Position numbers and translations under genes: made by a program. A stretch of 64,000 nucleotides of DNA from Larix kaempferi (Eukaryota; Streptophyta; Pinopsida; Pinales; Pinaceae), in NCBI GenBank assembly GCA_027924585.1, contig BSBM01000372.1, positions 8,229,001 to 8,293,000 on the forward strand. The letters run 5' to 3'. Positions 9,125 to 21,801 of the stretch are shown here, in pieces. How positions within the stretch are numbered: the first letter of the stretch is position 1; each line of letters opens with the position of its first letter. A model generated the notes under the pieces. That model did no database searches. It saw only the letters and a list, made by a program, of their open reading frames with translations, and had not been told where the DNA came from.

Positions 9125-12100
9125 AATGAGGCGAACCCTTGTCAACTGAGGTTGCGTTGTTCAACAGAATATAAAGACCAATAATAATCAATAATTAAAG
9201 ATCAACCAACAAATAATTAAATACCAACCAGTAATTAAAAACCAACCAATAATAATCAATAATTACTATTGGACCTTTTATTATATTGATATGAAAACCA
9301 CCTATGTCTATTACACTCATTAAAGTGTTTTTATCTACAATGTAGATAGCCATGCACCCTAAAATCGATTATGTGGTTTGATATTAGAATGGGAGTAGCA
9401 ATTTCACCAATGTTCGAACCTAAGACCTTATTTAAATATTGCCTCGAAGTGTGAAGGGATGAATCATCCTGTTGGGGCAAGAAATTAAAATATTCTTCCC
9501 CTAATTTTTAATTTTGTGATGTGGCAACTTTATGTGGGTGAATATACTCAATTACATACATCTTCTTTCACCAATAGAGTCTAAATAAAGTGGGAAAATT
9601 ATTTCGCTTCTCCATTATGTCTAGTCCATATTCCTTACTTCCAACTCCAAGTAAGTCACTAAACCCAAGAGCAAGAGATTCGAAGAGGGTACATTTTTCA
9701 CTCGATCACTACATAATAGTCTCACGATCCTGCAGCAAGGAGTTTCTGTAACATAGTAATAGGCATAATAAGCTTTACCTTTGTGGCAAGCATAATAAGC
9801 TTTACCTCTGTGGCACCTTGTTTAAGGAAGACTACTTTCACCCTAAGTAATGTCTAACTGAATGAATTGTCGGTTTGTGGCTTAATAAAGTAATGTTTCC
9901 ACAACTGAGATGGGCCCATCCCAACGGAAGCATAAAAGAGAACGCCTCCTAATATGTGCACCACCCTTAGGAATAATGGTTGATGAGGCATTATTAATGT
10001 GACTACCAGTGGGGTTTTCTCGTCACTCTATTGATTCTCCCTTTGGTGGGATTGAATTTCCTAAGCCTTTTATTCTTTTCTGCCTCTTTCTTACCCAGAA
10101 ATGTGAGAAATGAGTGTGATAGTTTCCAAAATCAAGGGGCAAGGCACTAGCATGCCTTAGGGATAATGCAAAAGAAAATATGAATGCATTTATATAAGTG
10201 CATATCAATGCAAGGCAAAAGATAAAATTAACTTATATCCCCTAAACTTTGGCATGTTCCCGGCGAAAGGAGGTATGCACAAAGCTAAGGGCAGGTAAGA
10301 GTAACTTACAAAAAGGTAGAAAGGTATGTTTGTTGTTATAAGTTCACAAATTAATGCAATAACCATGTGTAGGACCTCGTCCTAGTTTTAGTAAGCTTAA
10401 TATAATAAATCCATGTTTCTATTTCTTTCTCCAGTTTGTTTCAAGTCTCAGTTTAGATTTTCTAACTTGTGTTTTATCATTGTCTTCTTTTGTGCTCATT
10501 TAAAAACAAGGCTACATGGTAGCGTAATCCCTGCCTAAATAATAAATTTGTGTCAAAATTGTATAAATTTATTATTGTGTTAAAAATTGTATTGCAACTA
10601 TCAGCTACGATGAGCTCTGGTGAAGTATGTGGGTTATGAAAAAGGAGCATAGTTGACTGAATATTGATGAAATTGAAGGTAAATAGCATAAATTTTGCAA
10701 TGGCATCCCTTGGATCCTATCCTTTGGAGTAGATGAAAACAAATGATTGAATTTTTCAATAACATCCCTCAATCCTATTCTTTGGAGCTAGATGAAAAAT
10801 AATTATTGAATTTTTCAATTTGATTTATTGATTCCCATACATGTAAAATTACACAACGGCCTCAATATGCAAAGTGTCCCATGTTACCCATTATGAAGAA
10901 AAACACTCATCCTCTACAATGTATAGAAATTCGAGATAGTGCACAAAACAATAATTTCCATAATCATTATAAATATGATCATTGAATTCGCAATGTCTAT
11001 TGATAACTTATAAATTTGGCATGTCCAACATCATAATAAATGCTGGTGTGAAAAACACATAGTAAATTTATTATTAATATTATAATTCATCCCTGAGCCT
11101 TCCCTATAATCCAAAAATACTCATCACCTCTTCTCTCCAGCGTTAAGTTTTTCATTGAAAGAGACCCATTGAGAGAGAGTGGCACGTGTATGTATGTTCT
11201 TAGCTTCAAATTTTACCAGTTTCTGCATGGAGATTTGTTAAGCAAATCTAGATGATGTACGATAAAAACCTGCCATTGGATTATTAAACACAGTAGATTA
11301 TATATCATATGAAGAAACGTGTAAGTGTAAGCAGTATTATATATTTTAGCATTTTTATATACACACAATGCAACAGAGTAAAATGCAGTAGGAATGCAGA
11401 GGAATAAATCCGACACAACATTCTGTACATGCTACTCCTGGATTTGCAGAACAATAGAATGAGCATGTATGAAGATATATTGAGCACACTCTAAGTTGAA
11501 TAAGCCCCAAGTTGTTCAAACCAGTCCTATTAGTTTTCAGCTCCATATTGAGTTGTTGTAGTAGTTTAAACTAAAATAAAACTAAAAGCAATAACCTAAT
11601 TATTCCTTAATGTTTAAAAATATATAATTATCATAAGGAAACTATAAAACATGGTCATGTTGTCAATCATTTGACAGAATAATAATAATATGTCACTACT
11701 TTTTTGGTACCGATGGTAAAGAACAAAAATAAAATTTCAAATAGATAGCTCATAGAAATACCAAAGATGACGATGAAGACAATTGTATCGCAAAGACCAT
11801 GAAAACTATTATAAAGTGTTATTTAATAGTTTAAAATCAAAATAAAATAACAAATTATGATTATTTACAAAGTGAACAACCTTATCAAAGATATTCATTA
11901 AATTCTTTGCGTCTCCTCTGTGTCATTATTGAGACATTAATTTCGTGAAGGCAAGGTTATAGAGTAATTGCTAGTTGTTCTATATTTACATTGAGTTGCT
12001 CTAGATTTACATTATGTGTCTCTCTCTATATAATAACCATACGGAAAATAAAACATGTTCAGTTGTCAATCATTTGACATAATAATAATATCTCACTACT

Positions 12101-12630
12101 TTTTAGGTGCCATGGGTAAAGAAGAAAATTAAAGTTTTAAAAAGGCACTTCATATAAATACCAAGATGGAGAATATGACAACTGTCATCTTTATCCATGC
12201 ATTTATACAATTTGTTTTATAAGCCAGTGACATAAATGATTTGATCACGACGGCAAAACATAAGTATGTTAACCTCAACATTACAATTGAGACATGCCAA
12301 CCAGGCGAGTATTCTTTCTTTGCGTTTGGAATTTTGATTAAACGTTTGAGTTCTTATTAATGTCCCTACAAGTGATCGTCATACATGCTTTGGAGAACAC
12401 AAATTAGCACTAACGTGCACCCATACATGTGCTATACCAGCAAGTATTCCAAGAGACAAATCTCAAGCTTGTCTTGGCTCATGAGACCATAATCATACAA
12501 TATAATTATGATTAAGGAAACGGAAATGAATGCATGTATTGTTCTCGTGACCTTGACTAAAAGTTGTGTTGCAAGTGCATGGGAACCAGGTGTCTCATCG
12601 CCCCAACCCAAGCTCCCCACAAAGATCAAG
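9125..12630. other. AT-rich spacer without recognisable genes
   Basis: No supported coding region on either strand; the ORFs are short and compositionally random. There is a degenerate run of ACCAACCAATAATTAAAA-like units at 9175-9268, a 31-bp duplication of GCATAATAAGCTTTACCT at about 9760-9815, and a near-repeated TGAATTTTTCAAT segment at about 10745-10820. Confidence 0.6.
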
Positions 12631-12932
12631 TTTAAACTTTGCCAGCGATGACTTTGTAGGAGAATGTTTAATTCTTCAAGCACTTATAAGCCTGTGCAAC
12701 TATGGACTTATTATTATATATTTTTTATTCAAAGACCTACACAATGACAAGCAATAAATAAAATTAAGGATGAAAGATTAATTTAAACTTTGCCAGCGAT
12801 GACTTTGTAGGAGAATGTTTAATTCTTCAAGCACTTATAAGCCTGTGCAACTATGGACTTATTATTATATATTTTTTATTCAAAGACCTACACAATGACA
12901 AGCAATAAATAAAATTAAGGATGAAAGATTAA
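12631..12932. repeat. 151-bp tandem duplication
   Basis: Two adjacent copies starting TTTAAACTTTGCCAGCG at 12631 and 12782; they read as essentially identical, so the duplication is recent. Confidence 0.9.
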
Positions 12933-13143
12933 TTGCTGACAAGAAATTTTAAATTGTAAATGGAAATTTGGCCAGGTGGTAGCTAGCAGCTTTGCATGCT
13001 GCCTTTTGAAAATTCTAACGACGTGGTGGTTAGGAGCTTTGCATGTTACCTTTCAAATATATGTCACTCGAACAAATCATCTGCATCACGGAGGTGAGTT
13101 TTGTGGAATCACAAAAGTCTCATCATGCATGAATAGCAAGTGG

Positions 13144-13273
13144 CATGACATCGACCTTGTTTACCATAAATAACACTAATAACCATGTAGTGATAGCAAC
13201 GAACTTTACATGACATCGACCTTGTTTACCATAAACAACACTAATAACCATGTAGTGATAGCAACGAACTTTA
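13144..13273. repeat. 65-bp tandem duplication
   Basis: Two adjacent copies starting CATGACATCGACC at 13144 and 13209, differing at about one position (AAATAAC versus AAACAAC). Confidence 0.9.
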
Positions 13274-13803
13274 CATGATCAAACAGATCCGCAAGGAAAA
13301 TGGGACACGTAAAGCTACAGAACGTTTAGGGCTTTGAAATTATCAACCAGCAGCATGGTTCCCAAACAATGAAGAAACTAACAATGATTGTAGCAGGCCG
13401 CCCAAATGGGAGCTTGTAATAGTAGGTCTCATAACTGGGAGATCATGGGCTGGTTATAGATCATAGACAAGATCTGTCTTTGCACTGAATCTGAAAAATG
13501 CTTGGTCTGTGACAAAATTCTACTTGCTTTGCTCTGCTTGAGGTTTTGTCAAGGAACAAGTTGCCAAACCTGTAAGGATATTCACCAGCTCATTTCATTA
13601 GATTTGATTGGGTTTTGGACTTGAACAAGTTTTTATTCACAACTCGCTGCAAAGCACATGGATGACTGACAGAGCATAACATATAATTTTCTGTACTTCA
13701 TTGGATTCAAAGGCTGGGAGACGGAAGGAACTCGAATCACAGGGCTCATGGTTATCATAATCAGACTTGTGATAAATCTGCAGTTCGGAGGAAGAGGAAT
13801 AAA

Positions 13804-14079
13804 TCAATGAGAACGATAAGGCGAATGATGGAGGGCCCAAAGGCTCTGATGACCTAAGAAGTTTGAACCATAGGTAGACGCAACAATAACCTGAGCGCCT
13901 CTAAAGAAAGTGACCTTTCCAATTTTGGTTCTCAAATATTTCATTTTGTTGTTGTCTAGAAGTGCCTGGTTTGATCTGCCTTTTCGTTTTGAGACTTGAA
14001 TATACTGAACCAAGACTATCTTGCCCTCGTTTTTCACAACAAATGGTTTAGACTGTCGAGTGAGGGCAAGGTACTTCAT
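13804..14079 (-). other. Unrecognised open stretch next to the helicase fragment
   Basis: A 91-codon minus-strand open frame, Lys/Arg- and Val-rich in its first half (KPFVVKNEGKIVLVQYIQV). I do not recognise it. It lies just downstream of the DEAD-box fragment on the same strand and could be unrelated noncoding sequence. Confidence 0.2.
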
Positions 14080-14093
14080 GCTTCTGTTGGTTT

Positions 14094-14366
14094 CTAGAGG
14101 GTCTGGTATGGATGGGAGGGAGGCGGGGGTAAGACCTCGCGAGAATTGAGAGGGTCGATGAGATGCTTGAGGATTTCGACGAGGGGAACGATGAAGGCGA
14201 TAGTCTTTCCAGAGCCAGTGGCAGCATCAACCGCGACGTCCTTGAAAGAGCATAACATAGAGATGGTGGTGGCATTTACAGGCATACAGTAAAGGAAGTC
14301 GACGTCCTCCAACACCTTCAGAGTGGCCTCTACAGAGGGGGCTGTGAATGGATCCAAATCGGAAAA
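14094..14366 (-). pseudogene. N-terminal fragment of a DEAD-box RNA helicase (SPB4/RH18-like)
   Basis: The minus-strand frame gives FSDLDPFTAPSVEATLKVL, then a Q-motif-like segment (F..CMPVNATTISML) and KDVAVDAATGSGKTIAFIVP. The last holds Walker A motif I (AATGSGKT) and leads to LVEILKH. This is the first ~80 residues of the helicase core; the full domain is about 350 residues and DEAD, SAT and the other motifs are missing. No ATG precedes it in frame, and the frame ends at TAG 14094-14096 where similarity has already faded. The KDVAVDAATGSGKT wording is closest, from memory, to the plant RH18 group. It is a captured or degenerate first-exon fragment, not a gene. Confidence 0.7.
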
Positions 14367-15614
14367 AATTGTGCATCGTGGATGGAAAACCAGATAAGGT
14401 GTACCTCCATATGAATCGATGCAGCAATAGTGAATGGAATCATTACAACTTCAAAGGAAAAAAAAAAAATGAGGTAGCATGCAAACCACAGTTTATTAGT
14501 GGAAGAGGCAAATTGATGGTGCAACAGCTAATGCTTTCGCAAGGCAAGCTGAGATATCAAGATTCTATGGTCATATGGGAGGTAAGCAGAAATTTATATT
14601 CATATCAAATGACTCATGTTTGTATTGAGTTTGCAATGAATAATTACCTCTAAGAAATTGTGTGGATGCTCATACAAAGAGCATGTTGTCCTTTGGGCAT
14701 CACGTTTCTCAAACTGCAAGAGAGCAACCGTATTGATGGTGGAAAGTACGCGTGGGGACGGGATTAAACATATGGAATTCCATTACAACGTGCATCTTTC
14801 TAAGATGGACAGAGCATTACATGACACAGAATATCACGATTTATTTATTATTAGTTGTTTTTTGTTTTGTGTTTTGGCAGTGGCAGGTGAGAATGCAACG
14901 ACCAGGAGGAGAATGATGTTGCTGCTAGTGACAAGGCCTGTGCATTTTTTCTTACTTTTTTCGCAGATATAAAACCAGAGAATTTTTTCTTTCTCCATAG
15001 GTAGAACACTGGAGATTTTGAAATGTTTCAAATCATTTGAATCCGAACACCCATCTTCACAAGCAACAATGAAGGCGTCAAGGTTCTCGCTTGTAGTCTA
15101 TGGGTAAGTCGATCTGTTAATCTATCTAAATATATCTACAACAATTTCTCCATAATGCTGTGAATATTAGATTGTGATGCAGATTTTGACATTTTGCAAG
15201 ACTTTCCAAAATGATTTTGATGCATATTTTAGCAACATTTTGTTGCAGGTATGGAGTTAACAATTTTTCAGATTTCTAAAATTCAACAATATGATCTTTA
15301 ATTCTATGAATTATGCATTGCACGTTCTTGTATCTTTCTCGAGGTGTTTTGTGGATGCTCCATTAATATTTCAGCTTGGTTAGATGATAAAACACAATTC
15401 AACTAAAAAACAAACCATCGAATGCAACCAGTTTTGCACTTGAAAATTACTGCACGGAAAGGTTCATGCTCGGCACTAAGAGAAATAATGTAGAAAAACC
15501 CATCAAAAGTTTTAATACCGACAGAAGCAGAGAACAATCAATCAGTTTTCAACAGAGAGATGATGCAACGGTAAAAAGGAACGAGGCCATGTTCAGCTTG
15601 TGGTTAAGCAGAGG

Positions 15615-15860
15615 TTAATAGTTGTCAAAGGCATAATAAGTGTGGCCTTGAATAGTATCGGGGTTATAACAGCTCTGCCCGGCCTGAATGGTAGAGCAAT
15701 CAACCTGCCCCAAGGCCCAGGCCCAATCCAATGCCGCTTGGAGGAGTTGAGTATTGGCCTGGGAAAGGGCAACGCAGAAGGTTTGGGCAGTAATGTCTTT
15801 GGCCAAAGTTGGAGATCCTCTGCGATTCAGGCTATGGCGGTGAAGGTTTGATCGCTGCAA
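15615..15860 (-). pseudogene. X8 domain (carbohydrate-binding, GH17-associated) fragment
   Basis: The minus-strand frame reads TFCVALSQANTQLLQAALDW, then GQVDCSTIQAGQSCYNPDTI and HTYYAFDNY, the conserved core of the X8 domain found at plasmodesmal and cell-wall callose-binding proteins. Several domain cysteines are present, but the Cys expected after the LDWA motif reads Trp (LDWAWALG), and TAA follows AFDNY where the domain normally continues. With no signal peptide or flanking exons visible, it is a broken fragment. Confidence 0.7.
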
Positions 15861-15947
15861 AAGGTGAGTCCTGTTATGTATATGATCACAGATTCGTTTC
15901 TTCTTTCGAACTTTTGAGCTGTGTTTTCTTTGGGAGTCGTAGGAAGT

Positions 15948-16141
15948 GAAATTTGGTTGAAATGATGCAAAATTTGCCTGGAATAGCTACGTTCTAAATT
16001 TTGTTGCAAATGATAAAATGTTTGCATGACAAGGGAAAATCTGCGAAATTTGGTTGAAATGATGCAAAATTTGCCTGGAATAGCTACGTTCTAAATTTTG
16101 TTGCAAATGATAAAATGTTTGCATGACAAGGGAAAATCTGC
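15948..16141. repeat. 97-bp tandem duplication plus partial third copy
   Basis: The unit starting GAAATTTGGTTGAAATGATG occurs at 15948 and 16045, nearly identical. A further partial copy (GATGTTTGCATGACAAG) follows at about 16143-16170. Confidence 0.9.
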
Positions 16142-16171
16142 GGATGTTTGCATGACAAGCGAAAATCTGGT

Positions 16172-17260
16172 TCAGCAGATGAGAATTTAGGGTAACCAGG
16201 GCACCATCTACCTGAAAGCATTCCACTCTTTCTATAAGCGAGGAATCTAGCCGACGTGGATAGCCGACGTGGATAGTTATGCTTCTCCACAGTGAAACGC
16301 CTACGGCCTAATGATATAGATAGATCGTTATTCAATTCAATGTACGATCTCTGCACATATTTCTCACTAAAAGGTTATGCATACGCTCTTCATTTGGTAT
16401 TAAGTTTAGCATTGAACATACATCTACGCTCCACATTTTGGTATTTGATTTTGGTATCAGATCCCATCTTGAACGAGTATATTTGAGGGCACGACTGTAG
16501 AGTTATCGGTATGCTTACATATGGAAAATTGCAGTAATATTACAGTATATTGAGAAGGGTGATTCCTCTTACACGGCCCAATCCCCTCTTTGTACTTAAG
16601 TTTATTGAGTTTATTTTTTATGATATTTGACCTCTATATGAATGGGCACATTGTTTTTTTATTGATAAGCTATTGTGGCATTGTTTTGTGGTAGCAACCT
16701 TTTATGGTAAACTATGTTTTGATTATTTATAATTGGATAATGATATATTTTAAAGTAGCCTATGTAATTATATAGTTATTTGATACTATTGAGATGTGAC
16801 ATATATGTTCTACTTAAAGATAGCAAGGACATAGACCTGGACTTGAGAGTTGTTAGTGATGGATCATATAGATCATATGTGTAAGCCATTATATGGCTAG
16901 GTTTTTGACATAATCAAAGATATAATATTCATAATTATGTATATGTGTAAAAATGAATTTTACCCTTAATACAAAGTCTTAAAACATATTTAATGTATGT
17001 AATGGATGGGAGAAGGGGGTAGCCCTAACATTATTGAGCAATCTATAGCCCTAACATTAACATTATTGGGAAATCTAAAAGAGTTATTAAGGAAAGTTTA
17101 GTCTTAGTCCTTGGAGATATACGAGAGTAGGAGAAACTCGGATAAAAATCTCTACCCTAGTTGATTCATTGTCATCTCGGGGTTGGCCTCTCGGTGGCAA
17201 AAATATACACCGGACAGAGAGTCAAATGGTTGGGAGGAAAGTTGCAATTAAACCTTCAGT
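16172..17260. other. AT-rich spacer
   Basis: No supported gene. There is a small duplication of TAGCCGACGTGGA at about 16250-16275. Confidence 0.5.
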
Positions 17261-17422
17261 CAACCAAGTCACTCCACTCTATGTATCCATATAAGTATTA
17301 TGTGATTTATTTCTCAACCAAGTCACTCCACTCTATGTATCCATATAAGTATTATGTGATTTATTTCTCAACCAAGTCACTCCACTCTATGTATCCATAT
17401 AAGTATTATGTGATTTATTTCT
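17261..17422. repeat. 54-bp unit in three exact tandem copies
   Basis: Copies start CAACCAAGTCACTCC at 17261, 17315 and 17369. The period is a multiple of three, so an incidental frame stays open, but I see no sign of coding. Confidence 0.95.
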
Positions 17423-17543
17423 CAGTCAGGTTTACCAAGTTCAATAAAGATTGGTATGTTGGTATCTTTGTAATTTTGTAAATGTAATCCTTCATTAGTG
17501 TAGAATGTACATGGTAGTCATTATTTAGCATATATTCCATTCA

Positions 17544-17711
17544 TATGGGATTATAATGTTACTCAATAAAAGGTGTTATGGTTAGGACTAAATATGTTTA
17601 ATGAGCATATCAGAAATTGGAAAGTGGTATGGGATTATAATGTTACTCAATAAAAGGTGTTATGGTTAGGACTAAATATGTTTAATGAGCATATGAGAAA
17701 TTGGAAAGTGG
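17544..17711. repeat. 84-bp tandem duplication
   Basis: Copies begin TATGGGATTATAATG at 17544 and 17628, with one visible difference (ATATCAG versus ATATGAG). Confidence 0.9.
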
Positions 17712-20700
17712 AAAGTGAATTTAATGATATAGAAGATACATGTACATAATCATGATGAGTAACCCTTTTTCATAAGTGGTTGGTAACTGTTAAATGTGGC
17801 TTATTAAGTATTGTAGAGGTGATTGTTATATGGGTATATATCCTCATCAAAAGTATCTTATTCATGATCATGGGTGAGAACTCTATGAGTGGATTTATAT
17901 TGAATAAATGGATTTACAAAGGAAGAGTTGATAGAGTTAATATTTGTATGAAGATATTTATCATGATGGAAAATTTATTATAATGTTTCTAAATGTAAGG
18001 ATAAACAGGCATATTAAATGTCAAGTAATATGGAGGGTATGACCATAGCATTTTAATTAATAGAATACTATGTCATCATATAGGTTGCGTGTGGCTTAAG
18101 TGGTTCCTTTTATTATATAAGTGTTGATTGGACGAGGAATCTTTATGATTGATAAGTGTATGTAGATGTTGCTTATATACATGCCTTAAGAGTTGGATTT
18201 GCAATTTGATTACAATCTTTTACAACATATAACAGTGAACTTTAGTAATATGAATGAGAATATCATTCCCTTATAAATCTGGTTGGAGACTCATATAATG
18301 TATGCAGGTATATATCTAGATAATTGATGTCACCTACATGATGTTGGTATGTACAATCGAAAGGTGTACAGCTAAATAGGATAGTACTGGTAAGGGTGAA
18401 AGCTAAGATTGGAATTTAAGTGATCATAATGGCTACAGATCATCATATGAAGAATTTGATTTCGTGGACACAATATTAGGTATCCCCATTGTTTAACTAT
18501 CTACTTTTGGTAGGAAAAAAGGAAGTTACCTCAAAGAATTTAATAAGTTGTTAAGAAATCCATTACAGTTCTTTATGAAATCAATACACGTATATCCTTC
18601 CCTAGAAATTATTGTGCAAAGTAATTAGCTTTTGTGTCTTGCTCTTGGTAAAATTTTGGTTAACTTGAAGAGGGAGTTTTCATTCTGGCATCAAGTAAGC
18701 TTAATTAGGATAAAACTAAAGCTTAGTTTGGGAAGAACCAACAAATGAATCCCAAACTAAAGGGGTGTGTTACAGAATATCCATGTGAGTTCACTCGAAG
18801 TAGGCATTGAGTACCATGAGGAGTGAAAAATGAAAATTAAATGGTCTTCAATTTTCAAAACTCATTGGTTAGGGGTATAAAAAGTAAGGGCGTGATCCTG
18901 AAATAAGCCCCAAATTAGTAAGAATCAAGTAGACAACCCATAGGTGATAAAATAAAGAAGAAAAAACACTCATTGGATTCGCCAAATTTTTTGTGAGAAA
19001 AATGGCTCAATGGTGAGCTAAATCTCCTTTCCTTGTAGGTTACAACCAAGGAAACAATACATGAGTGGGTTAGTATGACAAATATTATAATGGTGAAATC
19101 ATAAAACAAATAAAAACAAATATAATAGATACTTCTAATATTAAATTTTCCAAAATGATATGGAGACAAAACGAAGAGATGATTTTCAACCAAATTATTA
19201 ATGTCCAATGGAAAATCTTTGAATACAATAGTATCGCCTTGAGGAATGTAGCTTTCCAAATAGAAACCAACACTCCTTTTGGGGGTGTCCTTTGAATTCT
19301 CTCTAATCTCTTTCTAATTAACTTGGAATGGTGAAGAAAAATTCTTTCTTCTTGATGAAGAACTCAAGGGATCTTGAAATGTCGATGACTAGTAAAAATG
19401 TGGGTGGAAGAGATTCCTCCAACCAAATTCTTTCAACATAAACTTGCTCTAAATTTTTCTTATGGAATACATGCCCATGGCTTCCTTTTATATCCAATTT
19501 GGAGGTATTCAAAGGACTAGCTCAAGACGTGAATTCTCTTCTCCATCAGGAAGCGACTTCTAGGTACAAATATGGGACTATTGGATGCCCAAGTGCCTGG
19601 TATAAGCCAATTTGAACCTCTTTGGAACTCAAAATGTGCTTGGGGATATTTTAATGCACCACAGAATTTATGCGTGTGATTGTATACACAACCACATAGG
19701 TTGCAAATGATTTTCCATGCAATGTTGCATGGGTTCCCTCTTTATGAATTTGTGTGTGTCATCAAAAGTTTGACTATGCAAAATAACTTCATTCCACAAG
19801 TTGATTTTTGATGAAAATGAAGCTTTGTGAGTTGCATGCTATATGTTGTTGATTTATTTCCGTAATAAACATTGAAATGTTCCAAGTGTGAAAATTTTAG
19901 GCTATAATGGTTGCCACCATCACATTTTCATGTCCCTCCCTTTGTCTCTCACATTGCTTCTATTGGTACCATTTTTCTCCTAGTACCCATCTCAATTCTC
20001 AATCCACCATGAGAGTACATGATGGGAGTGAACTCTTAAAAAGTAAGCATATAAGACATTAGTAACTTTTGGTTTCAATCAAACTTGACTTTGAATTTTC
20101 TAAATTCCTATACTATAAATTTATATACATAGTGTTGCTAGATCACTATACTAGAAATTTGTGATAGATAGTGTTGTTATGTGTGGTTTGGTTCTAAAGC
20201 TCCTAGTTTTGAGAATAAGAGGGGTAATATTTTTAGTGTGCACAAGTCCTTACTATCACTTACTAGCAGCATACTTCCTGGGCACATATAGGTTACACAA
20301 TCATGTTTAATGGGTGCACTGATGAAAGGAATAAAACAATAGTTTATTTGTTTCTTATCCCAAAGGAATGATGTTCCTTACTACAAATGTGTTTACCCAT
20401 GTTAAGAGTGTCTCATAGTTGTGTTACAAAGTGTATTCAAGTGTGTCAAGGATGGGAGTGGAGAATGTTTTTTAATTCTTTTAATACTTTAACTATTCAA
20501 AAAAAAATAAGTTGTTGATGAACAAATCCTCGCCATTTTCTAGATCTACTTGGCAGCGCATTAGTTGGAATTTATTTTATAGGACATTGGAAAATTTATT
20601 TTTTGGACTAACTAAAGTCTATCAAAATATATATATATATATATAAGTATAAATGGATCATCAACATAATGAGGAAATACATTGAAAATAATGTGTTTGT

Positions 20701-20925
20701 TTTCTCTATCTTAATCAAGTTTGCAACTAATATCATATCATTCGTGTTCATTTATACCCAATAGTTACATCTTGAGAGAATGTTCATAAGCAATGTATGT
20801 CCATAATCAAAATACAGGTTGTTTCACTTGTATTTAATGATGTTTTAATTAATTATGGCATGGAGGGGATAAAATAAGGTGATTTACATATAAAATCCAT
20901 TAATTAAGATTCTTTAGTTGGTTGA
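17712..20925. other. AT-rich spacer with a possible old LTR boundary
   Basis: No readable gene. At 18754-18775 the string AAACTAAAGGGG followed by TGTGTTACAG looks like a polypurine tract next to an LTR start, with GTATAAAAAG about 100 bp later (near 18876). No RNase H remains are readable upstream, so this stays a weak hint. An (AT)n run of about 20 bp lies at 20626-20645. Confidence 0.35.
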
Positions 20926-20938
20926 TAGGGTAAAACAT

Positions 20939-21761
20939 GGAAAATTTTAGGGGCTAATATTAGCCCATGGGCTAAATTTAGGGGTTTTAAATTTTTAATG
21001 GGATATTTTTTTATTAAAAATCCATTAGGTATGATTATCCCACATTTTATTTATTTATTTTTAATGAATAGGATTTTATCCCTATCGAATTTAAAAATGG
21101 GATCCAAGATCAAACGGTTTCACCCCTCTAAAAATTGATTTAAACCTCTGTTCGCCCATGAAAATCGCTAGGAATCTCTCATTCACCCCAGATTTCCCGC
21201 AATTTCCAAACATGGAAGTTGCTTGGGGGTCTTTCACCTTCTATTGATCATGTAAATCGAAGTCGGAGTTACATTCGTGGGTCCTTGTATTAACATTGAT
21301 TCTATTTGACGTGGTGATGAAGTATTTTGTTATTGTTTTCCAAGAATATTCCTAGAGTATGGTGAATTTCTATCTATTGTGATAGTTAGAGTGGGGTATC
21401 AAACTACCACCAAAAGAGAGATTACTATGTGATGGTTTATTAATATTTATATCCTATTTATTTTTTTTGTATATGTTTTCCTATTACTATATATGGTTTT
21501 ATACTTTATCAAAAAATTCCCCAAGACTTCACAAGATTTTATAATTTAGTAAAAGATTCACCAAGACTTTACAAGGATCTATAATTTAGTGAAAGATTTG
21601 CTAGTATTTTACAAGATTATATAATTCAATGAGATATTCACCAAAAAATTATATATACATAATATAACATTGATAAAATAGCCTTCATATTTTCCTATAT
21701 ATCATGGGGATTCACCCATTTATTATACATAGAAATTTAGGGGGGATTCTTAAAATTTTCC
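20939..21761. mobile_element. Candidate short inverted-repeat element
   Basis: GGAAAATTTTA at 20939-20949 is matched by its reverse complement TAAAATTTTCC at 21751-21761. The flanks share GGTAAAAC-like words (20928-20938 and 21766-21774), but not as a clean adjacent target duplication. Inside, 21490-21640 holds three or four degenerate ~45-bp repeats of the TTTACAAG...ATAATTTAGT type. No coding capacity. In AT-rich DNA such matches arise easily. Confidence 0.3.
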
Positions 21762-21801
21762 CTATGGTAAAACCATCAATGGAAATTATGTACACAAGGC
21801 C

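Noticed and set aside
14515-14590. Coding-looking stretch ATANAFARQAEISRFYGHMG before a GGTAAGC donor
   Set aside because: I cannot match it to a family and no adjoining exon is visible; recorded only as a curiosity.
14990-15110. Splice-acceptor-like CTCCATAG, then ATGAAGGCGTCAAGG... and a GGTAAGTC donor, suggesting a small host exon
   Set aside because: Only about 11 codons, no neighbouring exon found, and the nearby X8 fragment is on the other strand.
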